Assembly (NCBI GenBank): GCA_012934845.2
Contig: WNNJ02000726.1
Coordinates: forward strand, 124,001 to 188,000
DNA from: Pomphorhynchus laevis
Lineage: Eukaryota; Acanthocephala; Palaeacanthocephala; Echinorhynchida; Pomphorhynchidae
Direction of reading: 5' to 3'
Length of the DNA: 64,000 nucleotides
This document shows positions 33,350 to 45,100 of this stretch, piece after piece. Below the pieces are notes generated by a model, which searched no databases, was not told where the DNA came from, and saw only the letters and a list, made by a program, of their open reading frames with translations. The translations under genes were made by a program, and so were the position numbers. How positions within the stretch are numbered: position 1 is the stretch's first letter; each line of letters begins with the position of its first letter.

Positions 33350-35470
33350 GAATCAAATCAGCTAACTGAGTCTACGTATTTAATATAATTATAAAATAAT
33401 CACAACATAATGTAGCTAAATCAAAATTTAATAATTAAATAATTTTTATTTTTTTTCTTTGAATCCTAGGAGGTTTTGGTCTTATGTAAGAAACAACAGA
33501 ACACTTGTCGCCACAATTAGCTCAATCCAAACGCCAACTGAAACTTTGACCGATCCGTCTCTAATCGCCCAACATTTAGCTGATAGCTTCTTGGTACAGG
33601 CTTTGACCTCTAACAAACTGCATGACTTTAGTTGGAAGTATGTTCCGGTTGCTCATCGGTGTTGTGTTCGTCCACTCAGAGTGGATGAGGTGTTGAACGA
33701 GGTAATGAAGCTCGATTCGTTTACATCTCCGGGACCAGACAATATTGCCCCCTTCCTCGTCAAATCCCTAGCGAACGAACTGAGCAATGATTTAACTATG
33801 TTCTTCAGATACAGCTTAGATACATCTTGGATTCCTGACAGTTGGAAGTGTGCAATTGTGGTGCCTATTCCCAAAAAGCATCCTGCTAGCTTTTGCGCGG
33901 ACTTTCGGCCCATTAGCTTAACTAGCGTATTCTGCAAACTTTTAGAAAGAATCATTGCTAGTAGAATCAGGGATCATTTGGATCGTAATCACATATTGGT
34001 TGAATCTCAACATGGTTTCAGGATCGGACGTTCATGCCTTACTAACCTACTAACTGCGCGTGAAAAATGGGCTGATGCTCTGGGGGCTGGGTTTCAGGTT
34101 CATACAGTATTCCTTGATTTTTCGAAAGCTTTTGATAGGGTACCACACGACAGCATAGTGTCTTTACTGTATCACTATGGACTTCATTCATATATTTGTG
34201 AGTGGGTCAGGGAATTTCTATCGAATAGGTCTTTCCGAGTTTGTGTGGGGGGCGTGTTTTCTTATTCGGTAAATATTAATTCTGGCGTACCGCAGGGATC
34301 AGTCCTTGGCCCACTGCTCTTTATAATCTTCATTAATGATCTGCTACTCCGCTTATCATGCTCTCATCTAGCGTTTGCAGACGATCTAAAGATTTGGTCG
34401 ATCATTAGAAGTCCTGCTGATCGAGTATCGTTACAAAATGATCTAAACTCCCTGATCAAGTGGTGCGATTCTACCGGACTACGGTTGAATGTTGATAAAT
34501 GTGTCCTCATGCAACTAGGTCGCCCTATTGAAACTCTAAGGTACTTTATTGGAGATATGGTCTTAAAGGAAGTGTCTCATCATAAGGATTTAGGGATTAT
34601 TGTCCATAGATCCTTGAAAACAAAGTTGAACACCGACTTCTTTTTAGGTAAAGCTACTAGGGCGTTATATTGTATTAAAAATGCATTCCTCAGGTTAAGC
34701 TGTCACATGTTTAAGAGGTTATTCATCTCCATCGTCAGGCCACACTTGGAGTACTGCATTCAGGCTTGTTTCCCTGTCACTAAGCAAGAACTATTAGACC
34801 TGGAGTCTATTCTTAGGCGCGGATCGAGGCTCTGTATTGGCTTAAGTGGTATTGACTATTATGTACGTCTAAGTCGTATTGGGATGTTGTCGGTACGTGA
34901 GAGGTTCATATCCTTGGAAATGCTATGTATATGGCATATGTCGAATGATGTGGTAGGTTATCCCACCGATGTAATCACTAGGCGGGTAGATCAGTTGCGG
35001 GGACATAGCAGAGTCTTGTATAAATTTAGATTTGGCAGATTACCAAAAGTGTATAGACTCTCAAGGAGAGGAATTAACATGTGGAATTCGTTGCCTGAGG
35101 AAGTCGTTGCAGCCCCCAGTTTGAGAACGTTTAAATCACGATGCTACAAATGGATACATGAACAATGCCGCCATTCAACACTACCACTGGAATACCCTAA
35201 TTAGCTACGTTGACTGACCATTGCTTTTGTTTTATTTTTTTTATTATTTTTTTTGGACTCTGCCTGAATAGCCTTTTGGCTTTGGTATGTATTGGAATAA
35301 TAATAATAATAATAATTTAAATCAAGTTAAAAAAATTAAATTTAAAATAAACGTCATTTTCATGAATTGACTAATAAATAACAGACGTTGTATCAGAATA
35401 AGAATTAGAGGTCATCAGGAGGAACTGCTATGCTATCAGGTTTCGGCCCCTAACTCCTCTACCCAATATA
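33350..35470 (-). repeat. Family R repeat copy split by a LINE
   Basis: 33350-33455 (from AATCAGCTAACTGAGTCTAC) is one end of family R; 35310-35470 (TTAAATTTAAAATAAACGTC, through CAGGAGGAACTGCTATGCTA) is the other end. The uninterrupted copy at 38035-38290 joins the same halves directly, so the LINE between them inserted into an existing copy. Confidence 0.85.
33456..35315 (+). mobile_element. CR1/Jockey-like LINE G, 5'-truncated, with an open RT frame
   Basis: An uninterrupted 581-codon frame runs to a stop at 35204. It contains the whole RT: TSPGPDNIAPFLVKSL, FRPISLTSVFCKLLERII, HGFRIGRSCLTNLL, VFLDFSKAFDRVPHD, INSGVPQGSVLGPLLFIIFI and AFADDLKIW, with the C-terminal NMWNSLPEEVVAAPSLRTFK. 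No ATG opens the frame, because the endonuclease and upstream parts are missing (5' truncation, normal for LINEs). The 3' end is a (TAA)n run at about 35288-35315. The open frame points to a recent insertion, younger than the host repeat. Confidence 0.9.
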
Positions 35471-35479
35471 GCAGCGGGG

Positions 35480-36110
35480 CCATATACATGCTTATGATGT
35501 CAGCGATGTATATGCGGTCAGCGATGCGTATAATATTTTTAAGTGTCAATTAATTTGCTTAAGAGTGAGATTGGATTTGTTAAAAGGATTTAGTAAAATC
35601 AAATCAGCTAACTGACTCTACGTATTTAATATAATTATAAAATAAACAAAATACAATAATAATGCTAAATCAAAATTTAATAAAATAATAAAATTAATAA
35701 TTGTTATAAGAATATATAAGAATATAAATAAGTGTTATAACGTTTAATGTTTCTAAGCAAAATTTTAAAAATTTTAAATATAAAATAAAAGTTTAAAATT
35801 GAAATTAACAAAGTTTAAAATGTAAAAAATTGAGAACATAAAAATTGTCATAATTTTGGAGTAGAATCGACGAAATAGATTTATCATTAACAACTTATAG
35901 GACGATGTTTTGCAATACAAATAACACTTCAGGTTAACTACAGAATGTGTTATACCAAGAGATACCTTGAATGTTCTAAAATATTAAAATAATTTGACTT
36001 AAAATTTCTACCAAATATTTCCGAAATTGATTTCATGTTAATCAAAATCCGTTATAGTTAAAATCACTAGCATTTATAGAAGGCAATTAGAATTCATAGT
36101 TATTCTTGAA
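35480..36110. repeat. Second family R piece and SQOR upstream region
   Basis: 35590-35700 repeats the AATCAGCTAACTGACTCTAC end of family R, followed by the flank repeat at 35740-35860. No gene. Nothing recognisable as a promoter precedes SQOR at 36117. Confidence 0.5.
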
Positions 36111-36116
36111 ATATCG

Positions 36117-39100
36117 ATGATGCGTATATCAAGATGTTATTTTGTATGCTCTCGTAATCTTCATTATAACGTTTTTATCGCTGGGGCTGGGACGGCGGGT
36201 CTTGCTGCTAGTGCCGCTCTGCGAAGATTATTGCCTTCAATAAGTATCGGTATTGCAGACGGAGCGACTGTAATTTACTTTTATTTCATTTTTATATATT
36301 TATTATTTTTCATTCAAGTATCATTATTACCAACCGTCATGGTCTCTGGCTGCAGTCAATTTAACCAGCTTTGTGAAGAATCGAAAACACCTAAAATCTT
36401 TAATCCCGAAAGGTGTGAATTGGATACAGACCAACGTGAAGCAATTTTTTCCTGAGGATAATTATATACTATTGGACAATAGCGAAGAGGTATTTTTCAC
36501 AGCAAGGCATACATTTTACTTTTATAAAGAAGTTTAAAATTATACATGCTAAATCCATTCAGCATTCTTTGAACAGTATTTTTCAAACATGAATACCATA
36601 TAGTTTATTAAATAAATCAATTTAGCTAACTGAGTCTACGTATTTAATATAATGATAAAATAAAAAATAAATAAAAATAATAAATCAATAGATCAAAATT
36701 TAATAGGTAGATAATAAATAGTAAATTATTGTTATAAGATTTTATATAATTTATATCAAGTTAAAATAAAAAATTGAAATTTAAAATAAAAGTCATTTTT
36801 ATGAATTGACTAATAAATGTGGCGCGCCCAGCGCGCCACCCATGCCAGATGCGCCACCTTAAAAAAATAAATAAAAAGGCGGTAAAATTATATTTTTTTA
36901 ATTCTAGAAAGATGAATCGTTTCTTCTTTTTTATCAATCTTAACTTTGACATAGTTATTTGACAAAACTTCAAGAACCTCGGCATTTGTATTGAAAAAGA
37001 GGAGAGTTTAGCTTTTTTTGTCTTCTGATTATTATCGAAATCCAAGGCAATCAATACTCTATCACCGACATTTATGTCATATTTTGACTTATGTACAAGT
37101 GAATGCCTGTCCATTCTTTCTAAATATTTAGTGCAAATAGAAGAAACGGCATTTTCATTATCTAATGCATCTGATGAATTTTCATCAAGATCTTTTGCTT
37201 GGTTTTCAACTTTTGGTTCAATGGAAGCTATTTCTGTATCTTCGTCGCTGGCTGAAACAGTGATTACAAGATGCTAATCACCTAGACTTATCAGGAAACG
37301 TCTGTTAACACATAGACTTCTACTGATTTGTTATATTCTCATGACAAAAATGAAATATATATGCAATTATTTTTACATAATTCTATCATCTGTCTTCTAC
37401 CATCTTGCACTGAGAGCACAGCTTATTCCCACACATAATCACGTGTCAATTTCACAGGGTATAAATACCTTGAAATTTGCTCTCCAACACTCGTGCAAGC
37501 ATCGCCACAAAGCAGGAAGGAAGACAGCAGAAAATTTTTTATTATTATTTTGTCATAGATGCTTAGTTTTGAATCTCGAGTTTGACATTCACGGGTTCGA
37601 TTCTTCAAGAAGAACATTGGGTGGCGCATCTGGCATGGGTGGCGCGCTGGGCGCGCCACAATAAATAACTTACGATGTATCAGAATAAAGACTTTTAATA
37701 ATAATTTATTTAACGTAACAAATGCGTGCCAACTGCAGGCTTACAAGTCTACTAACTAACAAAAAATAGAGCAAACGTTAAGCAGATAAAATAGTTAAAT
37801 TATTTAAATGGGATCGAATTTGGCGTTTGAAACGCGGCAGGGAGGTCAATTGGCATACATGAATGAGCAGATGATTTCACAATAGATGAGCAGACACAAG
37901 GAATGAGCGGAAGCCAAAAGAGGAAATGCATCATGTTCACGCTCTCTGTTTCAATTGACAAATGTTACCTTTTTAACGGCTTTGTTCATGACGTCTTCAT
38001 GAGTCAACAATATAAATCAGGATGGTAGGGTAAATCAAATCAGCTAACTGAGTCTACGTATTTAATATAATTATAAACTAAACATAACATAATAATGCTA
38101 AATCATAATTTAATAATTAAAAAAAATTAATAATTGTTTTTAGATTTTCTATAATTTAAATCAAGTTAAAATAAAAAAGTTGAAATTTAAAATAAACGTC
38201 ATTTTTATGAATTGACTAATAAATAGCAGACGTTGTATCAGAATAAGAATTAGAGGTCATCAGGAGGAACTGCTATGCTATCAGGTTTCGGCCCCTGTTC
38301 CTTCAACAGGGGCCAAAAATATTCCTATTTTTGGCCCCTGAATATGATATTTGGCCCCATATTTAGGGGCTAATATGATATCCCCTAAATATGCTATCAA
38401 TGAGATAAAATTGGATATTTTATATATTAAAAAAATTTGGTAGGAATAAATAACCTGAACCTAAAATGTTCATCAACAAAATCATATAATTATTAGATTA
38501 TAAAAGTTAGGCGAATAATAAATAAGATTATTTATTATACAATCTTGATCTAATATTTCTGTGGCACGTGGGCACACCAATATCAAGGATTATTCAATTG
38601 TATGTAATCAGTTATAATCAGAAATTTCACTAATATGAGGAAAACATTAAATCATATAATTTAATGACAATTAGAGACAGCTATAAGTTAATAATATATT
38701 ATTACATATAAGATAATAATAAGATATTATTGTTATAATAAGATATTATTATAATATCATATCATTTTTACTTATGCTTTGATATCGCCGCTTTCCCTGC
38801 AAGCTTTTATCAACAAGTAATTTGTTATTTCAATTTCACGGAACCTTCTTTTCTGTCGAAATAAACAAAACCTACTGTTTCCATCTTCAGTAGATGGTAA
38901 CAACGAAATGGGTAAATGGAAATCATCGTGATTTTCGTTGAGCAATTGTTAACATATTCCAATACGAAAATATACGTGTTCCGTAAACTGATAGTTTGAG
39001 CTTTTATGATAAAGAAATATTTTATAATAAAGAAAATACAAAGTCGACATTGTTACAAAGTTGACATTCGGCAGCAAGTACATATTCAAACATTTTATCG

Positions 39101-42100
39101 GTCAATAACTTTAAAAATAAAATAATTTTCTTATTTTAATTTTCATATTTTCCCTCTAAGATAAATAATTATCTTATATATATCAAGTAGAATTGTTTTT
39201 CACTAAATTATTTCTTATAAAATTATAAAATTACCTGTTGAGATCTAAAGTTTATTACATTTTCAAGATTTACGTAATATATTTTAATTAATTATATAGA
39301 CTAACTTTAATTTCACAAATTTAAAGAAAATGTAAAACGCTTTATATTTTAATTAATAATTATTAATTAATTATTAATAATTAATTATTTTAATATAACG
39401 TCTTAATAAAATACTTTATTTTCACTGTTTAGGTGACTTATGACTACATGCTTGTTACGTGTGGACTCGAGATGAACTATGAATCAGTGAGTTGAATTTG
39501 TCCTTAAATTTCCTCTTTGCTTACGATACATGCACTGTGAAATAATGGCTTTATGTATAAAACAATGATGCACTTGCATAGTAACAAGATTTCTAATGTT
39601 ATTGATCTAACAAATTTTGATATGTCGAGATTAAAGGCACACTGCCTTTAATATCAGTAGAATTATATATGATTATATAATTCATATATAATTCATATTT
39701 ATTATATGATTATATAATATATAATTATATATTATAATTCCACTGATATATCAGTGGAATTATTTTATTTAATAAAATCAATTTAATTGTAGCAAAATAG
39801 GAAATTAATATTAATCTTTCTTTTTTGTATTTTAATATATTTAGTATTATATTTTTTATTTAATATATTTTCATATATTTTGTATTCTAATATCTTAATA
39901 TTAGTTTTGCAATATGTCTTAGTCAGTTTCTTTTTTTTGTATTTTATATTTATATTAATATTAGTTTTGTCAATATGTCTTAGTCAGTTTCAAGAACTAA
40001 TGCACACTATCAGCGTTTTATAGAAGAATCAAATACCAAAAAACTTCATGTACATTTTAACCCCTTAAAAATTCTTAACATGCATATATTATATAATTGT
40101 TTAACTCTTAATCTGTGTGAGTTGTCCTTAACAAAAAGTTTCGAACTTATCGCGTATTGACGAGTGACTTATTCTCACTTATTATATGCAAAGTTTTGTT
40201 TGCAATTACCACATCTAAAAGATAAATCACTTATACAGCTCGGGCTGCGCCTGATGCACTATATCACATGCTTTCAAATATTCGTCTTCTATATAAAATG
40301 TATTCACACCGTATATATGATTGAACACATATATAAAATGTGTTCAATCATAATTTGGAGAGTATAATTCTCCTAACAAGATTAGCGAATTTGAAATAAA
40401 ATTATTAAAAAGGATTAATTATTTCTCAAAAGGTAGAATTTAAAATTCACAGTGATCATATTGATTAGATATCTGGATTAGAGATGGCGTTGGAAAACGA
40501 CGATTCGGTATTTACGATATTTGACGCTAAATATCACAATAAAGCTTATAAAGCGATATCTTCATACACAGGAAACGAAGCAGCGATTTTTACATACCCA
40601 ATGAACGAAAATTTTAAATGCAGAGGTGCAGCAGCGAAGATAATGTTTCTAGCTAATGATGTTTTTCAAGCTGTAAGTTTATTATAAGTTTAGATAATAT
40701 TACTGTCTGCAAATGTTTTCAATAGAATGGAATTGCTAGTTCAAATTGTTGGTTTATTACTCCTAAGGACTATATTTTCTCTGTTGCGCGTTACAACAAA
40801 CCTTTTGAAACAATTGCAAACGAAAGGTCTAAAAAATTAATTTTTCATATTTTATATTTGATTGTAAGAATATAACATTTTATAAATTTCTTCAAATAAA
40901 AATACTATTGATCGTGGAATCATTTGATATCAGGGTGTCTGCACCATGAAAGAAATTCATCAGTGAAATTGTCGCAAATGACAAAGTCAACATTTCGAAC
41001 TAGTTGGTTCTCATCAGTAGCATGTACTCCCCACAAATGGATTGAAGTTGGGAGAAAGGCTATATAGTGATTTGAAACAACGCGAGTTCCTTGTTCCCTT
41101 GCAAAGACTGGGGTTTGCAACTGCAAATATTTACCCGTCTGCATTAAGCGCTGGAGAACCAAGCGCGTTGTGCAGCAAGATACACTCCAGTTGGTTAATA
41201 CAATGCTGCACTACGATGCACTGCTGCTATGCATCACTATCAATAAATTTCTTCAAATAGAAAAACTATTGTTCGTGGAATCATTTGATATTAGGGTGTC
41301 AGCACCATGTTGGGAGTACAGGCTACTGATGAGAATCAACTAGTTCGAAATGGTGACTTTGTCATTTGCGACAATTTCACTGATGAATTTCTTTTGTGGT
41401 GCTGACACCCTGATATCAAATGATTCCACGGACAACAGTATTTCTATTTAAAGAAATTTATTGATAGTAATGAATATCAGCAGTGCATCGTAGTGCAGCA
41501 TTGTATTATCTAGTAGCCAACTGGTGTGTATCTTATTGCACAACGCGCTTGGTTCTCCAGCGCTTAATGCAGACGGGTGAATACTTGCAGTTGCAAACCC
41601 CAGTCTTTGCAAGGGAACAAGGAGCCTTTGTTGTTTCAAATCACTATATAGCCTTTCTCCCAACTTCAATCCAGTTGTGAGGAGTACAGGCTACTGATGA
41701 GAACCAACTAGTTCAAATTTATAATATTATAATATTATTATCTTTGTTTTTCCTTTGTTCCTATAAATTTATAAATTAACATATACTAAATTCGAGGAAA
41801 TGTATGACTTAAATATCTTCATTTAAATAGAGTTCGAATCTAATTATATTTAATGATTCGTTGTTATACTGAATTTTCCTTATATAGTTTGTATACTGTA
41901 TGTTAATGAAATATTTTAACAATTATTTGGGATGTTATTATCAACGTTTCATTGTTTTCAAAATTTTTGTGATGTTATTTCATTATATTATTTGTTACCA
42001 GTTGAAACTTGTAGTCCCATTTTACCAGACAGAATTAATTACGTCACTGTGATGATTTCTTTATGATTTACTATCGTCGATTATAAATGATCACTGATTC

Positions 42101-45100
42101 AGAAACTTGTGGACGAATATTATAGCTTTAGAGGACAAGTTACTTTTTAATTTGTCTTCGAGGTTGAATTAATCTTTCAAAATGTGTTCAAACATTCACT
42201 AAATTGTTATTGATTTAAAACTTATCTCAAAAATCGTCATTAGTTCATTGTGGTATTTTATAAACATGTATGCTTTAATTTTAATTCTATTTCCAATTCA
42301 TATATTTTGCGATTTTAGATCATTTAAATTGCTTTATGGACATGACATTAAGTTCATGGACTGCAGTAGGAAAGAACTTCGTGTTATGGACATGAAATCA
42401 AATACAGAGAAAGTTATTAAAGTTAGTTGACGTTTTATCTTTGATCACTTTTTGCAATAAAATTTGTACATTTACAAATTCGCTCAGCTGTTTAAAATAT
42501 TTAACGATGAAATGCATGTACATTTATTTTTGACCTTAAAGGTCAAACTATGGTTTTCAATGTTCGAAATAATGATGTAGTCATTTTATTTTTAATGAAA
42601 TTTGTTATGCCTACATTCCCAATAAATATTATATATGAGATAATACTAAATTTTCTTTATATTTTTTTGACTAAATAAAAACCTAAGTTTTTAATTTAAA
42701 AAACAAGTTAATCATTAATTCTAAGATTGTTCCAATTGTAATATATTTAGATGATATATGTGCAAGATGAAAGTGGTAAAGTCCCAACTTTAAAATCTAT
42801 TATCATCCTCTGAATTAGAAAAATTTTATTAAAGTATTAATTAGAACAATTGAATAAGCAAGCAAACTGTTTTTATAAATGACATTATTAATAAAACGTT
42901 TTAAATGATTTTACGTTAAAATTAGTAATTGAAGATCAACAACGTTTTTTGACTTTTACTGTAAAAACAAGAATTATAATTATTGGAGCTGGATCAAAGA
43001 AAAGAGAAAATTATTTTTGATATTTAGCTAACTTCTCTTAGCATCTTCAAAAAATTACAATGTTTTTTTAAAAAAGCTTATATAAAAAAGTTCAAAACGA
43101 TCGCTGCCATTTGCTTTTGGCAGGTGCTGTGCTGTTATTAGCCATAACTGTTGTTTGAATTGTATCAGATGCTTTCACTGTTGTTTGAATTTTTAACACG
43201 ATTTCGGCAACTTTTGAAGGGACACAAAACGCAATAAAAAAGGATTACTCAAAGTAGTTTAGAAACAAAGCAAAATTAATAACCATAATATTTCCATTCA
43301 AAATAAATAATTTAAAAAATTAAAAAAAATAATAATAATTAAAATTACTATGTTCTATGTATTTCTTTTATAAATAATTATCATTTATAAATAATTTTTG
43401 GAATATTAATTCCAAAAGATTTATTTCAAACAATAAAACATTAAATACTTCAAATATTGTTTTGTATAATAGTAGAATAACGAAGTTACACAACATTTTG
43501 AAAAAGAATTTCTTGTTTAAAATGCGATAAAATAAATGTAGGCCAAACAGGCCAACTACCAGAGACTAGATTGAACCAACACAAATACACATTAAAAAAG
43601 GGCCTAAGTAGCGCTATTGTAGACCATAGTTTAAATTTAGATCACGATATTGACTATAATACTGTTGTTTTAGTAAAAGAAACCAATTGATTAAATAGAA
43701 AAATTCTTGAGTCTTATTACATTCATAAAAACTCCAATATTATTATGCCCAATGGAAATTTGGATGGAAATATTATTTGTTATTATTTTTGTTTCTAAAC
43801 TAAAAAATATAAGAATTTCTTAAAGTAAAAAAAAATAAAAAAATAAAAAAAATAAAAAAGGTTTCTATTGCGTCTTGTGTACTTTCAAGAGTTGCTGAAA
43901 ATCGTTTCAAACATTCAAACAACACTAAAAGCAGCTGTTTATCGCTAATAACAGCAGCACCTGCTCAAAGAAAATGGCAGCGATCGTTTTAAACTTTTTA
44001 TTTTGAAAAGTTTTTTATTTTTAAACTTTTTACTTTTTATACATTTTGAAAAAAACATTGTAATTTTTTGAAGAGGCTAACAGAAGTTAGCGAAATATCA
44101 AAAAATCCTCTTTTCTTTGATCCAGCTCCAATAATTATTTATCAATAATTGATCAGTTTCAACTATTTTAAACTTTTTAATTTATAATTTTATCTGCAAT
44201 TCTGTAAAAACAATGAATTATTAAACTTTTAATTTTTTTTTAAATTAGAAACATTCAAATAACAAATTCTAAAAGTTTAGAAAATTTTAGAAAATCAGGC
44301 CACCATTTAATATTTCATGTCAACTGAATTATAAACTGCCTATTTGATGAATCGAGACACTTAAATATATTATTCAAGCAAACAAACACCTGGTGAACTA
44401 TAATTTCTGTTAGATATTATATCGAAGAACATAGGCTAATTGACCTTTATTCATCCCTATATAATGAAGCACATGATATGTAACAAATTATAAAATACAA
44501 GAAATAAATTAACTTAATGAATACCAGATGCTGGGACGAACACATCTGTATTTGTTGAACAAAAAGCATTTTTACATGTGATATATGTAATCTAAAACAA
44601 TAACATACCAATACTTTGGGCAATTTCAAGTTGTTGGGATGTCCAATTGGTTCGCATGAGTTTGTAAAAGCCTATCTCAAAAAATAGCTGATTACCAAAC
44701 TTAGAAAAATACTTGTCTGCGTAGTAACGAGTTTAAATCTGTTTGAATGTTAGTAGAAACATTAGTTTGAATGTTAGTAGAGTTAAGATTTTTAAAATTA
44801 TAACTCACAGATAAGGCTTGTGATATTTTTACATCTTATTTTAAAATCATAACTCACAGATAATGTCTTTTATAAATTCGTTTTATTGCTTTAAAAGTAT
44901 GGTTTAATGCATGTTACTCCAGAAATGCGTTGCCCTAAGCCGATTCGGTCATGTTCTAATCTCGTTGACCCAAGTGGTTTCGTTAACGTCAACCCTCAGA
45001 GTCTTCAACACGTTAAATACAAAAATATTATTTCGTTCGGAGATTGTTCTAATGTGCCAACTAGCAAGACCGCAGCGGCTGCATCTGAACAACTTCGAAC

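Noticed and set aside
37074-37277. Plus-strand 67-codon frame in the TIR element
   Set aside because: The minus strand gives the recognisable integrase-tail-like peptide; this is its shadow.
37530-37620. Possible tRNA gene (GGGTTCGATTC resembles box B)
   Set aside because: No acceptor stem, D arm or A box can be placed around it, and it lies inside the TIR element.
40920-41260. Two frames of 72-80 codons in the SQOR intron repeat
   Set aside because: They occur mirror-imaged in the inverted units and look non-coding; their presence reflects the repeat.
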